Part shown: one piece after another, positions 43,850 through 54,796 of the stretch
Position numbering within the stretch: position 1 is the stretch's first letter
How the letters are laid out: the number at the start of each line of letters is the position of its first letter
NCBI GenBank assembly: GCA_914767885.1
Contig: CAJZBQ010000051.1
Coordinates: forward strand, 914,501-978,500
Source of the DNA: Blepharisma stoltei
Lineage: Eukaryota > Ciliophora > Heterotrichea > Heterotrichida > Blepharismidae
Length of the DNA: 64,000 bases
Reading direction: 5' to 3'
The notes under the pieces: model-generated
Told to the model about the DNA's origin: nothing
Databases searched by the model: none
What the model saw: the letters and a program-made list of their open reading frames with translations, nothing else
Made by a program: the position numbers and the translations under genes

Positions 43850-45099
43850 TTAATTATTCATTTTTAAAGTGCTAACTCCCCCCCCTCCGTGAGCGAACAA
43901 AACCATTAGAAAAATCGCCATTTTTTGACCAAAAACCCACCCTCCGTGAGTGAACAAAAATTTTTTTAATAGAAAAAATTTTAATGGAAAAAAATTTTGA
44001 TATATAAGTGATAATTAGTATAATGAAATCTAGAGCTAATTCTGTTTAATTTTAAACAAATTGCGTTTTAAAACATAAATTTTGCAAATTAAATTAATAT
44101 TTGCTTCCCAATTTTTGCAAATTAGGATTTTTTTAAATTTCGAAAAAAATATTTTTTATAAAATTTATATATAAATTTTTTTTAAAAAAAAAATTAACCC
44201 CCCTCCGTGAGCGAACAAAATTTTTTTGTTCGCTCACGGAGGGGGGGGGGGGGAGTAAGAGCTATTCTTACATCTTCAGTATTTTCAGTAGCAATTTTTA
44301 TGAGGAAAGGCAATAAATCTTTTAAATCACGATCGTTTGGGTCGCCAACCCATGACTCAATTTCAATTCCATTTGCGGGCTGCCTTTGAAAACTATCTGC
44401 AGAGTTATCTATTATAATAACTTTAGAAAGGTCTCGCCCAAGGCAGGCCAAATCTTTTACTAAGACTCCGTCAATCTCTATAGTGTGCTGCTTATAGAGT
44501 CTTAAATTTATTTTTTTTTGCGGATCAACCAAATTCATAACACTATCTGCATATCTTTGTGAAGCAGCAGTGAACAAAATTATTTCGAAATATTCACTAG
44601 CTCTTAGACTTGTAAGTAAATTTATTGGTTTTACATATAATTGAATAATATTGAATCTATTTTTAAAATAAAAATAGTTTTTTTTGGGCTATAAAATTAG
44701 AGTAAGTGAATTTATAAATTCTGACACAAATGGCCTTACCAAATATTTTTCTTGGAATCGGTGCCCTAAAGTCTCATCTAAGTCCAGCACCAGTGTATGC
44801 ATTTTATGAGGATAGTTCGGAATAAATGGTGCAGTACGTTTGGTGAATAATGATTGAGGGGATGGGTAAAAGGACTTCGGAGAGATAGTATCAGCAATAT
44901 ACTGAATGTTGGAAAGTCCCGTTAAAAGCAACTCATTAGGGACTTTTCCGAGCAAAGCAATTAAATCATTAGTGATAAGCACCGTGAAATAAAACTTCGG
45001 GCTGAACTGCGGGGATGAGGTTATTGCTTGCTGCTGGGTGTGCTTTATACAGTGATATAGGTCAGTAGTGCTTAAAGTGAGCGTTGATGCTGCGGACAT
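43850..45099 (-). CDS. SCP1/FCP1-type (NLI-interacting factor) phosphatase
   Basis: 257 residues after removing a 93-bp IES and a 383-bp MITE (length divisible by three). HAD-type DxDx(T/V) motif HTLVLDLDETLGHRF, YLVRPFVSEFINSL, EIILFTAASQRYADSVMN, LVKDLACLGRDLSKVIIIDN and NGIEIESWVGDPNDRDL: the complete SCP-like order. Members dephosphorylate the RNA polymerase II CTD or other phosphoproteins. The MITE hits only the last few codons; after excision the protein ends RIALSTLKMNN. Start ATG 45099; an in-frame extension to 45168 looks non-native. Confidence 0.9.
43876..44258 (-). mobile_element. MITE-type IES, 383 bp, pointer TAA
   Basis: TAA at 43873-43875 and 44256-44258. Reverse orientation relative to the copy at 41.2 kb, same interior. 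G run of 13 at the right end. Removal restores the phosphatase C-terminus. Confidence 0.9.
44609..44701 (-). other. IES, 93 bp, pointer TCTAA
   Basis: TTAGA copies at 44604-44608 and 44697-44701. Removal joins FINSLTL to RASEYFEIILFTAA. Confidence 0.85.
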
Positions 45100-45699
45100 T
45101 TTAATTTTATATACATTTTTTTGCACACAGAAAACAATTTTACTTACTGTCTTATTTTTTTCCTTCAAAATGGCTCATAAATAAAAGAAAAGTAACAATG
45201 TTTTTTGTGTATAGAATTTCGTATATTGAATGATTTCACTGACAAAAATGAGCTGATAAAAAAGGCATGAGTGAATAATAAAACTGAAACAGAATCAATT
45301 TAAAGGGACTTAACAATTTTTTAAATAAAGTAAGATGTATAAAAATAAATAAAAGAAAACTAGCTAATTGATTTTGCAGCAGAAAATGGGAATATATTAA
45401 TTATTCGAAAAGAAAAGCTTTTTTGTAAAAGTTGATAAAGATATAAAATCCCAAGTAAATATTAATGATCGTTTGACTTTGATAGGGAAAATTTAGAAAA
45501 AGCATTCCAAACATAACGAATGCTCTTGAACTTACAATTAAAATGGCAGAAATATGTCTTTGTATTAGAAAAAAATTCAGAAAATGTTTTAAATGAACGC
45601 TTTGTGGACCTTAGATCGTTAGAGCCTGCTTAAATAATCAAGCAAGTATCATAAATCTAGAAAGTTCTGATTTTTTTAATGTTTTTTGGGTATATCTAT

Positions 45700-45870
45700 A
45701 AACTTTCGTTCTCCTTAACTGAAACATTGTTATTTTGCTCAATTTTAGCATCTTGTTCATATTTTGCTGATCAGATCCTATCAATTTGTTTTGAGTTGCT
45801 AATAATTGAAGCAAGGCTCATTATTGCATAAGCCAGTAAAAAATTTATTTAAAAAATGGCTCTTATAATG
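45700..45870 (-). CDS. Possible exon of an unassigned membrane protein
   Basis: Frame FLLAYAIMSLASIISNSKQI DRIW (TGA Trp) SAKYEQDAKIEQNNN ending at TAG near 45700 looks like a membrane helix plus charged tail. The 5' part was not found; an IES and R4 lie upstream. Confidence 0.3.
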
Positions 45871-45957
45871 ATGAAAAACTTACTTTAATGCTTCAGAAAA
45901 TAATTTTTAGAGATTTAATTAAAATTTGTGGTCTTAATTCTACACAAAAGCTTATAA

Positions 45958-46400
45958 GTTAAATTAGACAAAGGCCAGGGATTTCCACCCTTGCATGCTT
46001 AACATCCCTGAGGGACCCGGCAGATACCCTCCCTCTCCACAGCAGGCAAGGGATTCTCACGACCATCTTGACTTCCGTGACTCCTGAAGCATATGGGCCA
46101 ATTATCTATGCTGAAAATTACAGTTTCTCCCATTAGACAGATGCCACCTCTTGAGCTCTATTCGAGTGATTTATCGTTATCTCAGGGCTTTTGCTAGTCC
46201 TGCCTTTCCAATGATGGTCTCAGAGGTAAAAAAAAATCTGAGTCCTGGGATTAGCTACTAGGACCCGAGAAAACCATGTCCAACATACACAAAGGATTAC
46301 CGGCCTTTTTCTGCCCTTCTCATTTACACTGGGCCGTTGCTTGCTGGTTTTGAAGAAAAAGGGTCAGAAGGTCAGGTAGTTTGCTGCTGTCATGTATATG
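45958..46400. mobile_element. Retroelement-like insert R4
   Basis: 443-bp GC-rich body between perfect 13-bp repeats CAAAAGCTTATAA (45945-45957, 46401-46413). No ORF of interest. Contains TCCCTGAGGGACC-like short palindromes. Confidence 0.8.
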
Positions 46401-46555
46401 CAAAAGCTTATAAATAGAAAGGATACTATTGGTATTATTTTAATTATTGCATCAAATTATTCTGAATTAATTAATATTTTCTATTCTGTTTATTGCATTA
46501 AAATAATCTAAATCCTTTAGCTAAAAAATTTCTGATTTAATTTTGTGGCTGATTA

Positions 46556-47010
46556 AGTAAATTTCCTGATATTAGGTTTTTGGGATTTTAATGCTAAATA
46601 ATTAATTTCTGATGTATAAATATTTTGCTCATTCACAAAAAAATATAAATGCTTACTCCACCCCTTCTTGGTGAGCAAACCATTTGGAAAAATCCTTATT
46701 TTTTGCCCAAAAATCTCAGCCTCCGTGAGCGAACACAAATTTTTTATGAAAAAAAATTTGATATATTAATGATAATTAATATAATGAAATCTCTAGCTAA
46801 TTCTGTTTAATTTTAAACAAATTATGTTTTAAAACATAAGTTTTACAAATTAAGTTAATATTTGCTTTCCAAATTTTACGAATTGGGATTTTTTTTCAAT
46901 TTCGAAAAAAAAAATAACCCCCCTCTGTGAACGAACAAAATTTTTTGTTCACTCGCTAGGGTAGAGTTAGCAGCATCAGCAATATGAAAAACATTTGGCT
47001 TTTATCTTAA
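46556..47010 (-). CDS. Possible gene fragment split by a MITE
   Basis: Removing MITE 46656-46969 joins HIADAA to KHLYFFVNEQNIYTSEINYL and a stop at about 46556. It reads like protein, but the upstream exon could not be traced through AT-rich sequence and R2b. No family recognised. Confidence 0.35.
46656..46969. mobile_element. MITE-type element, 314 bp, pointer TTA
   Basis: TTA at 46653-46655 and 46967-46969. Ends ACTCCACCCCTTCTTGGTG and CACTCGCTAGGGTAGAG, more diverged than other copies; interior matches the family. Confidence 0.8.
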
Positions 47011-47141
47011 AATTTATTAAGCAGCTACAGTAAGAATTTACTGAATATTTATTACTTGTTATATATCAGTTATGATAAAATTTCAAAAACAAAATGGCTT
47101 TATTTAAATTTATTCTAAAACTCATTTTGCTTATTTTTCAT

Positions 47142-47641
47142 AATTAATATGGTGGTGACAAAATATCCTTACGGAGGTCACACCACTTTGGGCGCGCCAA
47201 AATGGTTTTATAGCCTAAATCAAGGTTAAAACCCTTTAACTCTAACCCTTAGCATGCGTGATCGCTGCCGTATGGGGTGGGCAGCCCTGGGAGTCAACTG
47301 GTGACCATTCCAGTCCAGGCATTAATTATCCGGATGGTTTTGGACTACGGTTCTTTTCCTCGCAGCTCCGGGTAGCCGTAGTTCTTTTTTCCTGGGTGTC
47401 ACCCTTCCTCAGGTAGCCGACAGAAGGCATCGGGCTGACCTTTGCCTTCATAGCATCTACAGACGTAAGGCAAGAGGTGTCTTCCTAATCCGTCGAGACT
47501 CAGGGATGACGGTGCAAGCCCAGGCCCCGGGAGTAGACCGCTGTTGATTTGGGTTCAGGCGATTGAATTCCTCCTGCAAGCAGGCTCCGGTGGTCGCAAG
47601 CATGCGAAGACATTAAATCTGGAAGACTTTAAGCCCTTAAT
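47142..47641 (-). mobile_element. Retroelement-like insert R2b
   Basis: 500-bp body between perfect 12-bp repeats CTTATTTTTCAT (47130-47141, 47642-47653). Reverse-complement homologue of R2a at 23.4 kb. On its own strand it ends TTGTCACCACCATATTAATT. Confidence 0.85.
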
Positions 47642-47725
47642 CTTATTTTTCATTGTCTGCTACTTTAAATTTAACTTTTTCTCATTAAAAATATTCATCA
47701 GACCACTTAAAAACAATTTATTTAA

Positions 47726-48824
47726 TTAAGTTTCTATGACTGTATAGAACAAGACTAAGCCTCCAATATAATAAAACCCTAAGAACACATATCCAGCCAC
47801 CTTCAAATATTTGTCTGTTTGTGTTGGAGGGTCAATAAGCTCAAAGACCACAAATCCCAAAACTAGCCCCGTGATGGTTCCACCTATATGTCCCCAGTTG
47901 TCAATTAAGCTTGAAGTCTAAATATTTCTTACAAATCCTAATAAGATATTGAACATAAGTAAAATTAAAAGCCAAATCAAAGTGACAGTCCTATACAGAT
48001 CGTCTTCAAGGCTTGACCAGTTCATAATGATCCACATAATCATCGCCGCTGTAATTCCAAATATCGCAGTTGACGCTCCTACAGCTAGATCATCAGGGGC
48101 AACTAAACAGCTGAAAATGACTCCTCCAATCCCTGAGCCAACATACACAATTGCAGTTCTCCACCATCCTACTGTAGGCTCTAATCTAAATCCAAGTATA
48201 ACTTGTATACCTTCTTTATTATTTAATTCCTGCGCTTTATAATGTTGTTCTTGTTTCCTAATTTATTTTAAAAAAATAATTTAATTCATCAGAAATCAAT
48301 TATTTATTATCCTTATGTGAACAAATTGAAAATTATATGGGCCATGTTAGCATGCAAAAGTATTGGAGTCACAAATCTTCATACTTGGTAATTCTGCTGC
48401 ATTTCTTCTGGATTTTTTGCCCCAAAATCATCTAAAGTGTCTTCTTCTGGCTCTAAAAACGCATCGGTATTGTAATCGTAAAACACTGTTATTGTATACA
48501 TGATTATTTGAGCACAGGTGATAGCAAAAATGAATGAGTAAATAGTGAAATAAGGACAAAAAATATATAGAGAATATTATGGATTATATGGGATATATAA
48601 TTTAAGAGTGTTTTTTGGGGAAAGTAATGGAAAAAAGGATATTTAATCATTTGGCAAAATGTTTCTTTTCGAGCAGAGTCTGCAGTGCCAAGCTCAAAAC
48701 CGTAGCCTAATATAGGATATTGATTAGGACGACGATTTTCTCTGTTTCTTTGAATTAGTGCTCGACGCTCTCTTTCTTCTCGATCTCTGTCAATATCTCT
48801 TAGTCCTCGAATATTTCCAGACAT
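47726..48824 (-). CDS. Rhomboid-family intramembrane protease
   Basis: After removing a 15-nt intron and two IESs (48240-48313, 48542-48627) the frame is open and divisible by three (about 307 residues). Arg-rich cytosolic N-terminus, then VWRFVTPILLHANMAHIIFN (WR, H, N of the rhomboid core), VGASTAIFGITAAM (catalytic Ser in GAS) and NWGHIGGTITGLV (catalytic His). Ser-His dyad is intact. The GxSG motif is GAST. Cleaves membrane proteins within the bilayer; substrate unknown. Confidence 0.9.
47918..47932 (-). other. 15-nt intron
   Basis: GTAAGAAATATTTAG on the minus strand; removal joins LLGF to TSSLIDNWGHIGG. Confidence 0.9.
48240..48313 (-). other. IES, 74 bp, pointer TA
   Basis: TA-TA junction joins HIIFNLFT to YKAQELNNKEGIQVI; chosen because it gives correct phase for the whole gene. 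The joined loop is not conserved, so moderate. Confidence 0.6.
48542..48627 (-). other. IES, 86 bp, pointer TTACT
   Basis: AGTAA copies at 48537-48541 and 48623-48627. Removal joins YPFFHY to SFIFAITCAQIIM, rebuilding the first membrane helix. Confidence 0.85.
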
Positions 48825-49000
48825 TTATAAAGCTTATTGTTTTCTATTGAAAAACGGTCATTGATTATTTAGCTGAATTATTTCCTTAATATAAAACTAA
48901 GCTTATTTCTATTAAGGTTAAGGGTTTAATTATTTTATTTTATTTTAATTAAATTCCTAATTTCTATAATTTTTAATTTATTATTTTTATTGAGGTTTAA

Positions 49001-50236
49001 TTAAATAATACTTTGTCTATTCTTTTTTAATTGTTCTAAATGGCCAACAATTAAGCTTATAGATTTTAAATTGAAAAATTGGCATATTTTGACAAGAATT
49101 TGTCCTTGCAAACCATTTCGGAAAATCATATATTCCTCTATAATATTTATAAGACTATTTCATGTTTCTGTGCAAGTAGGCTTGGTTGGGCTTGAGTCTG
49201 ATTTATAGACGTCTTGGATAACTTCAGTTATTCTTTTCACCAATTTCTTATATTTTTTGCTTGAAGTATATGATTGGGCTAGATGGGTTATATGGGAAAC
49301 AAGAGTTTTTTCATTAGAAGTCCCTGTTATTTTATATAATTCTTCTATTGTTGCTGAGTTTGAAATATTTTCACTAGATTTAGCCTCATTTTTTAAACTC
49401 AAGCAGGTCTGCTCAAGCCTTGCTTTTTCATTTTTTAAATTTTTGATTTTTTCATCACTTTTTCTGCAATTTTCCCTTAAACTGACCACTGATTTGTCCA
49501 TTTCTTGGAGCTTTTCTCTAAAAGTGTCATTTTCAAGCTGAAGAAATTTATATTCACTTTCTTTATTTTTTATTTGCTGTTTCAGCTCAGCAATTCCATT
49601 TAAAGCTTCTTCTTTTTCTTTACTAGTTTTTTCGTTTTTTAGTTTAATTTCCTCAATACTATTCTGCATAATTTTTATATTGGCATCTGCTTCTACCTTT
49701 GCATCAAGTAATTTTTCTTTTAGTTCAAACTCTTTAGAAACAGCGGCTTTTTTGTCTTTTTTAAGCATTTCGATTTCTTCATCTTTTTCCTTGAGTTTTA
49801 GGTCGTATTTTGCATTTTCTTCTTCGAGTGAAACTGCTTTATTTTTCCAAGTCGTCAAATCTTTTATCAGAATTTTTTGTTTATTCTGAAGCTGCTCTAT
49901 AGATCCGTATAAATCGCTTAAATGACTATTTAAATTGTCCAGCATTTTGTCTTTTTGATCAATCCTTTCCTGAAGAATTGAGTTTTTTTCTCTTTCAGAT
50001 TCAAGTAAAAGCGATAGTTCCCACTGATTTTCTTCTTTTCGTCTTGGGATTTTTAAGCATTGTTGATTTCTTTTAGTTTTTGAAATCTCGTCACTTTCAT
50101 ATTCTTCATCTTGGTAAGGCTCAACTATGGAAATTTCTTGAGAAATCTGTTCTAATGAGGATCCATTGATTTGTATCAGCGCTGCTTTAATATTTTCTAT
50201 TTCTTCTTCTAGCTTACTTTCAGTTAATTCAGACAT
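49001..50236 (-). CDS. Long coiled-coil protein, golgin/centrosomal-like
   Basis: 411 residues, one frame with TGA Trp at 49157. Almost continuous coiled coil from residue 80 to 300 (LQERIDQKDKMLDNLNSHLS, EENAKYDLKLKEKDEEIEML, FLQLENDTFREKLQEMDKSV), then a short C-terminal helical domain (TLVSHITHLAQSY ... VGHLEQLKKNRQSII). Function not known; a structural or tethering role is typical of such proteins. Confidence 0.75.
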
Positions 50237-50248
50237 TTTATTATAAAA

Positions 50249-52805
50249 TTTAATTACCTAAATCCTTTGAGGCTCAAATCTTTCAGGTGGAATTTGTATT
50301 TCAAAAGGAGGGGAAAACCCTTTACTTGGCTGAGAGTCTTTGAATGCAGGCTCATACGTCTGTTTCATGAGACCACTGTTAGCTTCTCTTCTCCGCTGTC
50401 TGATGTATATGATTAGTCCTATAACAATAATTAAAAATATGACTATGACGCCAATTGTTATGCCAATAACTGCACCTTTATAGCCTGAGCACTCTTTTGC
50501 TTGGGCTTCTCAATCTTACCCGAAAAAAAAAGGAGTTAGCTAAGCCAACTAATTTTAATTTTGCTAGCCCCAAAATGATAGAATCTGCATAATAAATAGC
50601 TCTCCCATTTGAGAAGGTTGGCCCTTTCCGTCAGTAAAGTTAGGGAAGCCCAAGCAAAAATAGAGCTCTGGCTATACTAATATGAGAATCATCATCACTT
50701 GAACTTTTATTATCCGAGTCTAAACTTATATCCCAATCTATATTTGTTTTTAATGCTTCAGCGTCAGGCAATCCTGCATGATTAATAGAAATATTTCTTA
50801 ACTTAACTTAACTTAATTATCTGGTGTTTAAGGTGTCTAGTTCCGCAGCCCAAAAGGGCCTATGGCAAAACTAGTGACGTAGGCGAGCCATCTTTGGAAC
50901 AGGTCAGCCCTGGCCAAGCCTTCTATCAACTCCTGCTTCACCAGCCTTGCTGCACGTCTCACCCGGCGCGATGCCGTCGCCATTGTCTCGACTCAGCTCC
51001 TGCGCGTGTTCCGCCTGAGGGTCATCTTCCCATGGAGATGTGCTGAGAGGTAAAACCCCGAAATCTTGAGAGGACTGAGGAGCAGTTCCTCTGGTTATTC
51101 CCAGAGTTAAAACCGCTATTGCTGTCCAGAAGTTCTCGAGTGAAAACCTAACCCCATAAATAAAATTCCATGAGGGAGAGAAAATTAGCAGAGCTAATTT
51201 CTCTCGAACCGAATGCCATTTTATTTATAATAGAAACATTTCAATATGAATTCATCTTGTCTTTACTATTGGGTCTAGTTCCTTCTATATAAAAAATAAA
51301 GTCTACATACGTTAAAGCTGGGACATCAAAAAGAATTTCAGCAGAAATAGACGTATCATCTGCTTCTATATTAGAAAAATCAATATTAATGTAGTCTGTA
51401 ATATTTTCATCATCCATGATACGGTAAAGAGCATAGTACCCATTGGTTTGTAATGAAAAATTATACCCAGGAATATTATCTGCATAATTCCATGTAAAAT
51501 TAAGCGCAATACTTTTTGCATTTTTAAACCCATAATTGGTAATATAGAATTCATTTTCAAAAAATATTGATGAATCGTTATTTTGGCAATAATCAGGATA
51601 TTCATAACACTCATACCAATTAAAATAATACTCCCCTTCAAGAGAATAAGAGGCGCCATCTAGATTTCATAGAGCAGATTGCAAGTGAGGATTAAAATAA
51701 GTCATGATGTTTTCTGATTTGTCATATGGCGCAATTTCTCCTTTCATAGAAAATATTCCTTTGGACAGGGCAAAATCTATAAGAGTTCCGTCTTCTAGCT
51801 TGCCGTCAATTTTTTTAGCAGTCCCATAGGATATGTTTACTAGTGGAAAAAAGCTTTTTAGATCGTTGTAAGCCCAGCCGAACATTGGATCAGGAACTGT
51901 AATAGGATCCATGCTCATAGAGGTATAAGGCAAAATATATATACCAATTAGCTGATTCCATAATTAAGATCTAATTAAATAAATATACTAAAAAAAATTT
52001 TTAAAAGCAAGCTATTTTGTATACATTTTTATCTTCATCAAAATGAATCCAAACTGTTATGTTCTTATCAATAATAAAATTTTTGACACTGCTTGTTTCG
52101 CTCTCAGAAAATGCTGAAGATCCTCTATATTTAGGATCGCATGGATTATTTGAAGAATCTCCAGTTGAGTTTCCCCAATTAAACTCCCAGTTTCTATCAA
52201 GATTTACTCCAGCTTGTGTCGAATTTTCACATCCAGTATCCTTGAAATTTTTTGTAACAACCTCAAAGCTACTACCCTCTGTATAGCTTTGCTCCATTTG
52301 CTTGTAGGCATCTACATTAATAACCGGGATAAAATAAATATTGGTCTTCAAAAGAATGCTCCTTTCTATGCTATTTTTTGAGTAATTATTAGCAAAGTCT
52401 TTTATTTTATATTTAATTGAATTAATATAAAATGCCCTTTAATTAATATTATAAACAGTTACAATAAATATAGTATAATAGAAACATGACTAAGGATGGA
52501 TTTGTGGGGTATCCTGAATATAATGAGCTTGTGACTAATGCGCCACCTTTTTCATAAGATGGGATCCCTTGTCCTGCTAATTTGATGAAATTTATGTTAA
52601 CTCCTTTAGAACTTTGTCCAATTGATCCACCTGATGCAAGGTCTGGAAAAGAGTTGATAATGGTTGACATATCAGTATTAATTTCATCTAAAGTGAAAAA
52701 GCCTCCAAGTGTACCGTTGTTAAGAGTCGATTCCCAGGATGCTAAAGCAAAGTAGAGGAATGATAAGTATAGAACTGAGACTTTATCCATTTTTATAATA
52801 TTCAT
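50249..52805 (-). CDS. Type-I membrane protein with degenerate M14 carboxypeptidase fold, copy A
   Basis: Signal peptide (VSVLYLSFLYFALASW), N-terminal block GTLGGFFTLDEINTDM, then the M14-like core. The strand that normally carries the zinc-binding HxxE reads GALVTSSLYSGYPTNPS; the N-R substrate motif is kept (GVNLDRNWEFNWG), as is VINVDAY (NPDGY-like). An ILPYTSM domain with C-x-C loops, a membrane helix (AVIGITIGVIVIFLIIVIGL) and an SQPSKGFSPPFEI tail follow. Interrupted by R5, by IES 52405-52477 and by others near 51.95-52.03 and 50.51-50.65 kb. Probably a non-catalytic surface protein. Confidence 0.75.
50798..51229 (+). mobile_element. Retroelement-like insert R5
   Basis: 432-bp GC-rich body between AATAGAAATATTTC (50784-50797) and AATAGAAACATTTC (51230-51243). 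Ends GCCATTTTATTTAT like R1. Excision joins MNSYW to NISINHAGLPDAEAL in the host gene on the opposite strand. Confidence 0.85.
51955..52030 (-). other. IES in copy A (approximate)
   Basis: Frame breaks after WIHFDEDKN and resumes at LIGIYILPYTSM. Pointer not resolved. Confidence 0.55.
52405..52477 (-). other. IES, 73 bp, pointer TA
   Basis: TA at 52403-52404 and 52476-52477. Removal gives VMFLLKDFANNYSKNSIERS, matching MYLLKDFAN of copy B. Confidence 0.85.
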
Positions 52806-52840
52806 TTTGATTATTCTAAGAAGACTTTTTTTCTTTAAGA

Positions 52841-53167
52841 TTAAGTATTGAACATAAGCGGAATCAGCAATTGACCATCTCCTTGTCTTGGTTCCAAAAA
52901 GCTAGTTTCAGATGAGGAAAACGGCTGCTATTTTGAATTTCTGATCTAAACCACGCCATAAAGATCAGCTCCCTGGGGCAGAGCTACCCTCAGTCCTGAT
53001 AAGGATAGACTGTGAGGTAGAGAGAAATAAAATGCTATCTTCAGCAGGCATCCCAAACCCAAAATCTTATTGAAAAGAAGACAGGCACCATAATTTAGAT
53101 TGATGGCCTGCCTAATCCATAGGGAGTGCGCTCCGAAGTCCGTCTTTCATCAGCATCATCATCTCAT
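52841..53167 (+). mobile_element. Retroelement-like insert R1c (intergenic)
   Basis: 327-bp body between 15-bp repeats TTTTTTTCTTTAAGA (52826-52840, 53168-53182). Shares CAGCTCCC, GGGAGTGCGCTCCGAAG-like and the terminal CATCATCATCTCATTTT with R1a/R1b. Lies 35 bp upstream of the copy A ATG. Confidence 0.8.
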
Positions 53168-53394
53168 TTTTTTTCTTTAAAGAATTAACAAATATATTAG
53201 GCAATTTCACATCATATATTTAATTTTTTTAAATTTGGAGTAAAGTAATTTTATATCAATCAAATAAGTGCCTATAAAATGGCTTACATTAATGCCCAAT
53301 TTATTCTATCACTTTATTAGAGCCTTCAAGGATATATATTTCTTTTGCTTTCAAAATTTTATTCCTTATTGGCAAAGTTCTCGATCCAAATCTT

Positions 53395-53692
53395 ATAATT
53401 CGCCTGCTTAAAGAAACAAAAATAATCTGTTCGCTTATGGGTTTTTATTTTAAAAACCATACAATTCGATAAAATTGGAAAGCAATATATTAATTTAATT
53501 TGTAAAATTTATGTTTTAAAAACGCAATTTGTTTAAAATAAATAGAACTAGCTAGAGATTTCATTATGCTAATTATCACTTCTATATCAAAATAGTTTTT
53601 AATAAAATATTTATTGTTCGCTTCGGAGGGTTGGTTTTTTGGAAAAAATAGGGATATTTCCAATGGTTTTGTTCCTCACGAATGGGAGGAGT
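53395..53692. mobile_element. Degenerate MITE (intergenic)
   Basis: Interior matches the main MITE family (TAGAGATTTCATTATGCTAA block and CAATGGTTTTGTTC). Right end CACGAATGGGAGGAGTAA; the left end has lost its C run. Borders approximate. Confidence 0.6.
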
Positions 53693-53769
53693 AAGAGCTC
53701 TATTCTAGTATAGAATCGTTTATAAAAAATATTTCATGCTGTTATTTAAAAGTTTTACTTAAAACATTT

Positions 53770-54470
53770 AAATTTCTATATCTTTTTGAGGCTCGTCTAT
53801 ATTAGCAGGAGTAGCCTCATCTATAGAGGTTTCCTCTATATAGCGCTAAAAGCGCAGACATTTTCCCAGGAGCTTTCCAAGTTCGTCGGACCAAATCGCT
53901 TTTTGGTCCGACCAAGGCATTGATTTGGTGCAACCTACCGATAAATTCCGATCAGAATTTATCGGCCTTACAGCGCCAAACATAGGAAACTTCTATATTT
54001 CAACAGAAGTTTTTATTTCAAAATACGAGAAAATCCTATAGTTGGCTGAGAATTCTTGAGTGAGCTTGGCTCACACTCCGGCTTCATAGGATTTTTCTTT
54101 TCATGCCAATTTTAATTTAAATTCAAAATTTTTAAATATTTTCCTTCGTCAATCAATAATTTTAAATATCCTACTGAGTCTGAAAAAAAGATAGATAATT
54201 AAATATAAAAATGCCGCAGTTGCCCCAAATTGAAATACCTATTATTGCATCTGTTTTGATGCCTGAACCACCATTATCATCAATACCTAAGATTCCATTA
54301 GCACCATCTCAATTTGTACCGGAATCAACGTGAAATTTACACGCTTGGGTATCAGATAAGTCAGCATGATTAAAAGAAATATTCAGCCGGCAATGATTAA
54401 TAGAGAAATTAGAAATGCTATTTTTCGACTGCATGATAAAATGATTAGTTATAAATAAAGAGAAAAAAAA
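53770..54470 (-). pseudogene. Decayed C-terminal remnant of a third M14-like membrane protein
   Basis: Reads SISNFSINHCRLNISFNHAD (compare NISINHAGLPDAEA in copy A), a membrane-proximal segment DAIIGISIWGNCGIFIF, then NPMKPECEPSSLKNSQPTIG (compare the SQPSKGF tail) and FEIKTSVEI...EETSIDEATPANIDEP. A one-base frame change separates the last two blocks, and no N-terminal half is found upstream. A hairpin IES interrupts it. Most likely a relic of tandem duplication between copies A and B. Confidence 0.6.
53838..53995. mobile_element. Hairpin element in the remnant gene
   Basis: Palindromic arms with AGCGCTAAAAGCGC, TTGGTCCGACCAA and CCGATAAATTCCG...CAGAATTTATCGG. TATAG-type pointers at both ends; excision would join SVEI to EETSIDEA. 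Confidence 0.65.
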
Positions 54471-54796
54471 GTCTTTCTAACGTAAAATTAATTATTAATT
54501 ATTAAGATGTTTAATTAATTCTCCTTCTTTTAGATTAAGAAAGCCGAATTTTGGAAATCAAATATTTTTGGTATAATTTATTTATAATGTAAATTAATAT
54601 TATTATCATGAGATCTCCAATTAATTTATTTAAATTTGAAAACTTGTATTCTAAACATAGATATTATAAATTACATTAGATTTTTTTCTCTATGATTTTT
54701 ATTATAAAATTTTATGTAAAATAAAAAATTTAAGCTTGCATTCATAAACACAAAATCTTGCTCACTTATGAGGGGTGCTAGTGATAATAACTTAAA

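Noticed and set aside
47530-47729. 61-codon open frame near the rhomboid gene
   Set aside because: Half of it lies in the R2b insert and the rest in AT-rich flank; no coherent protein.
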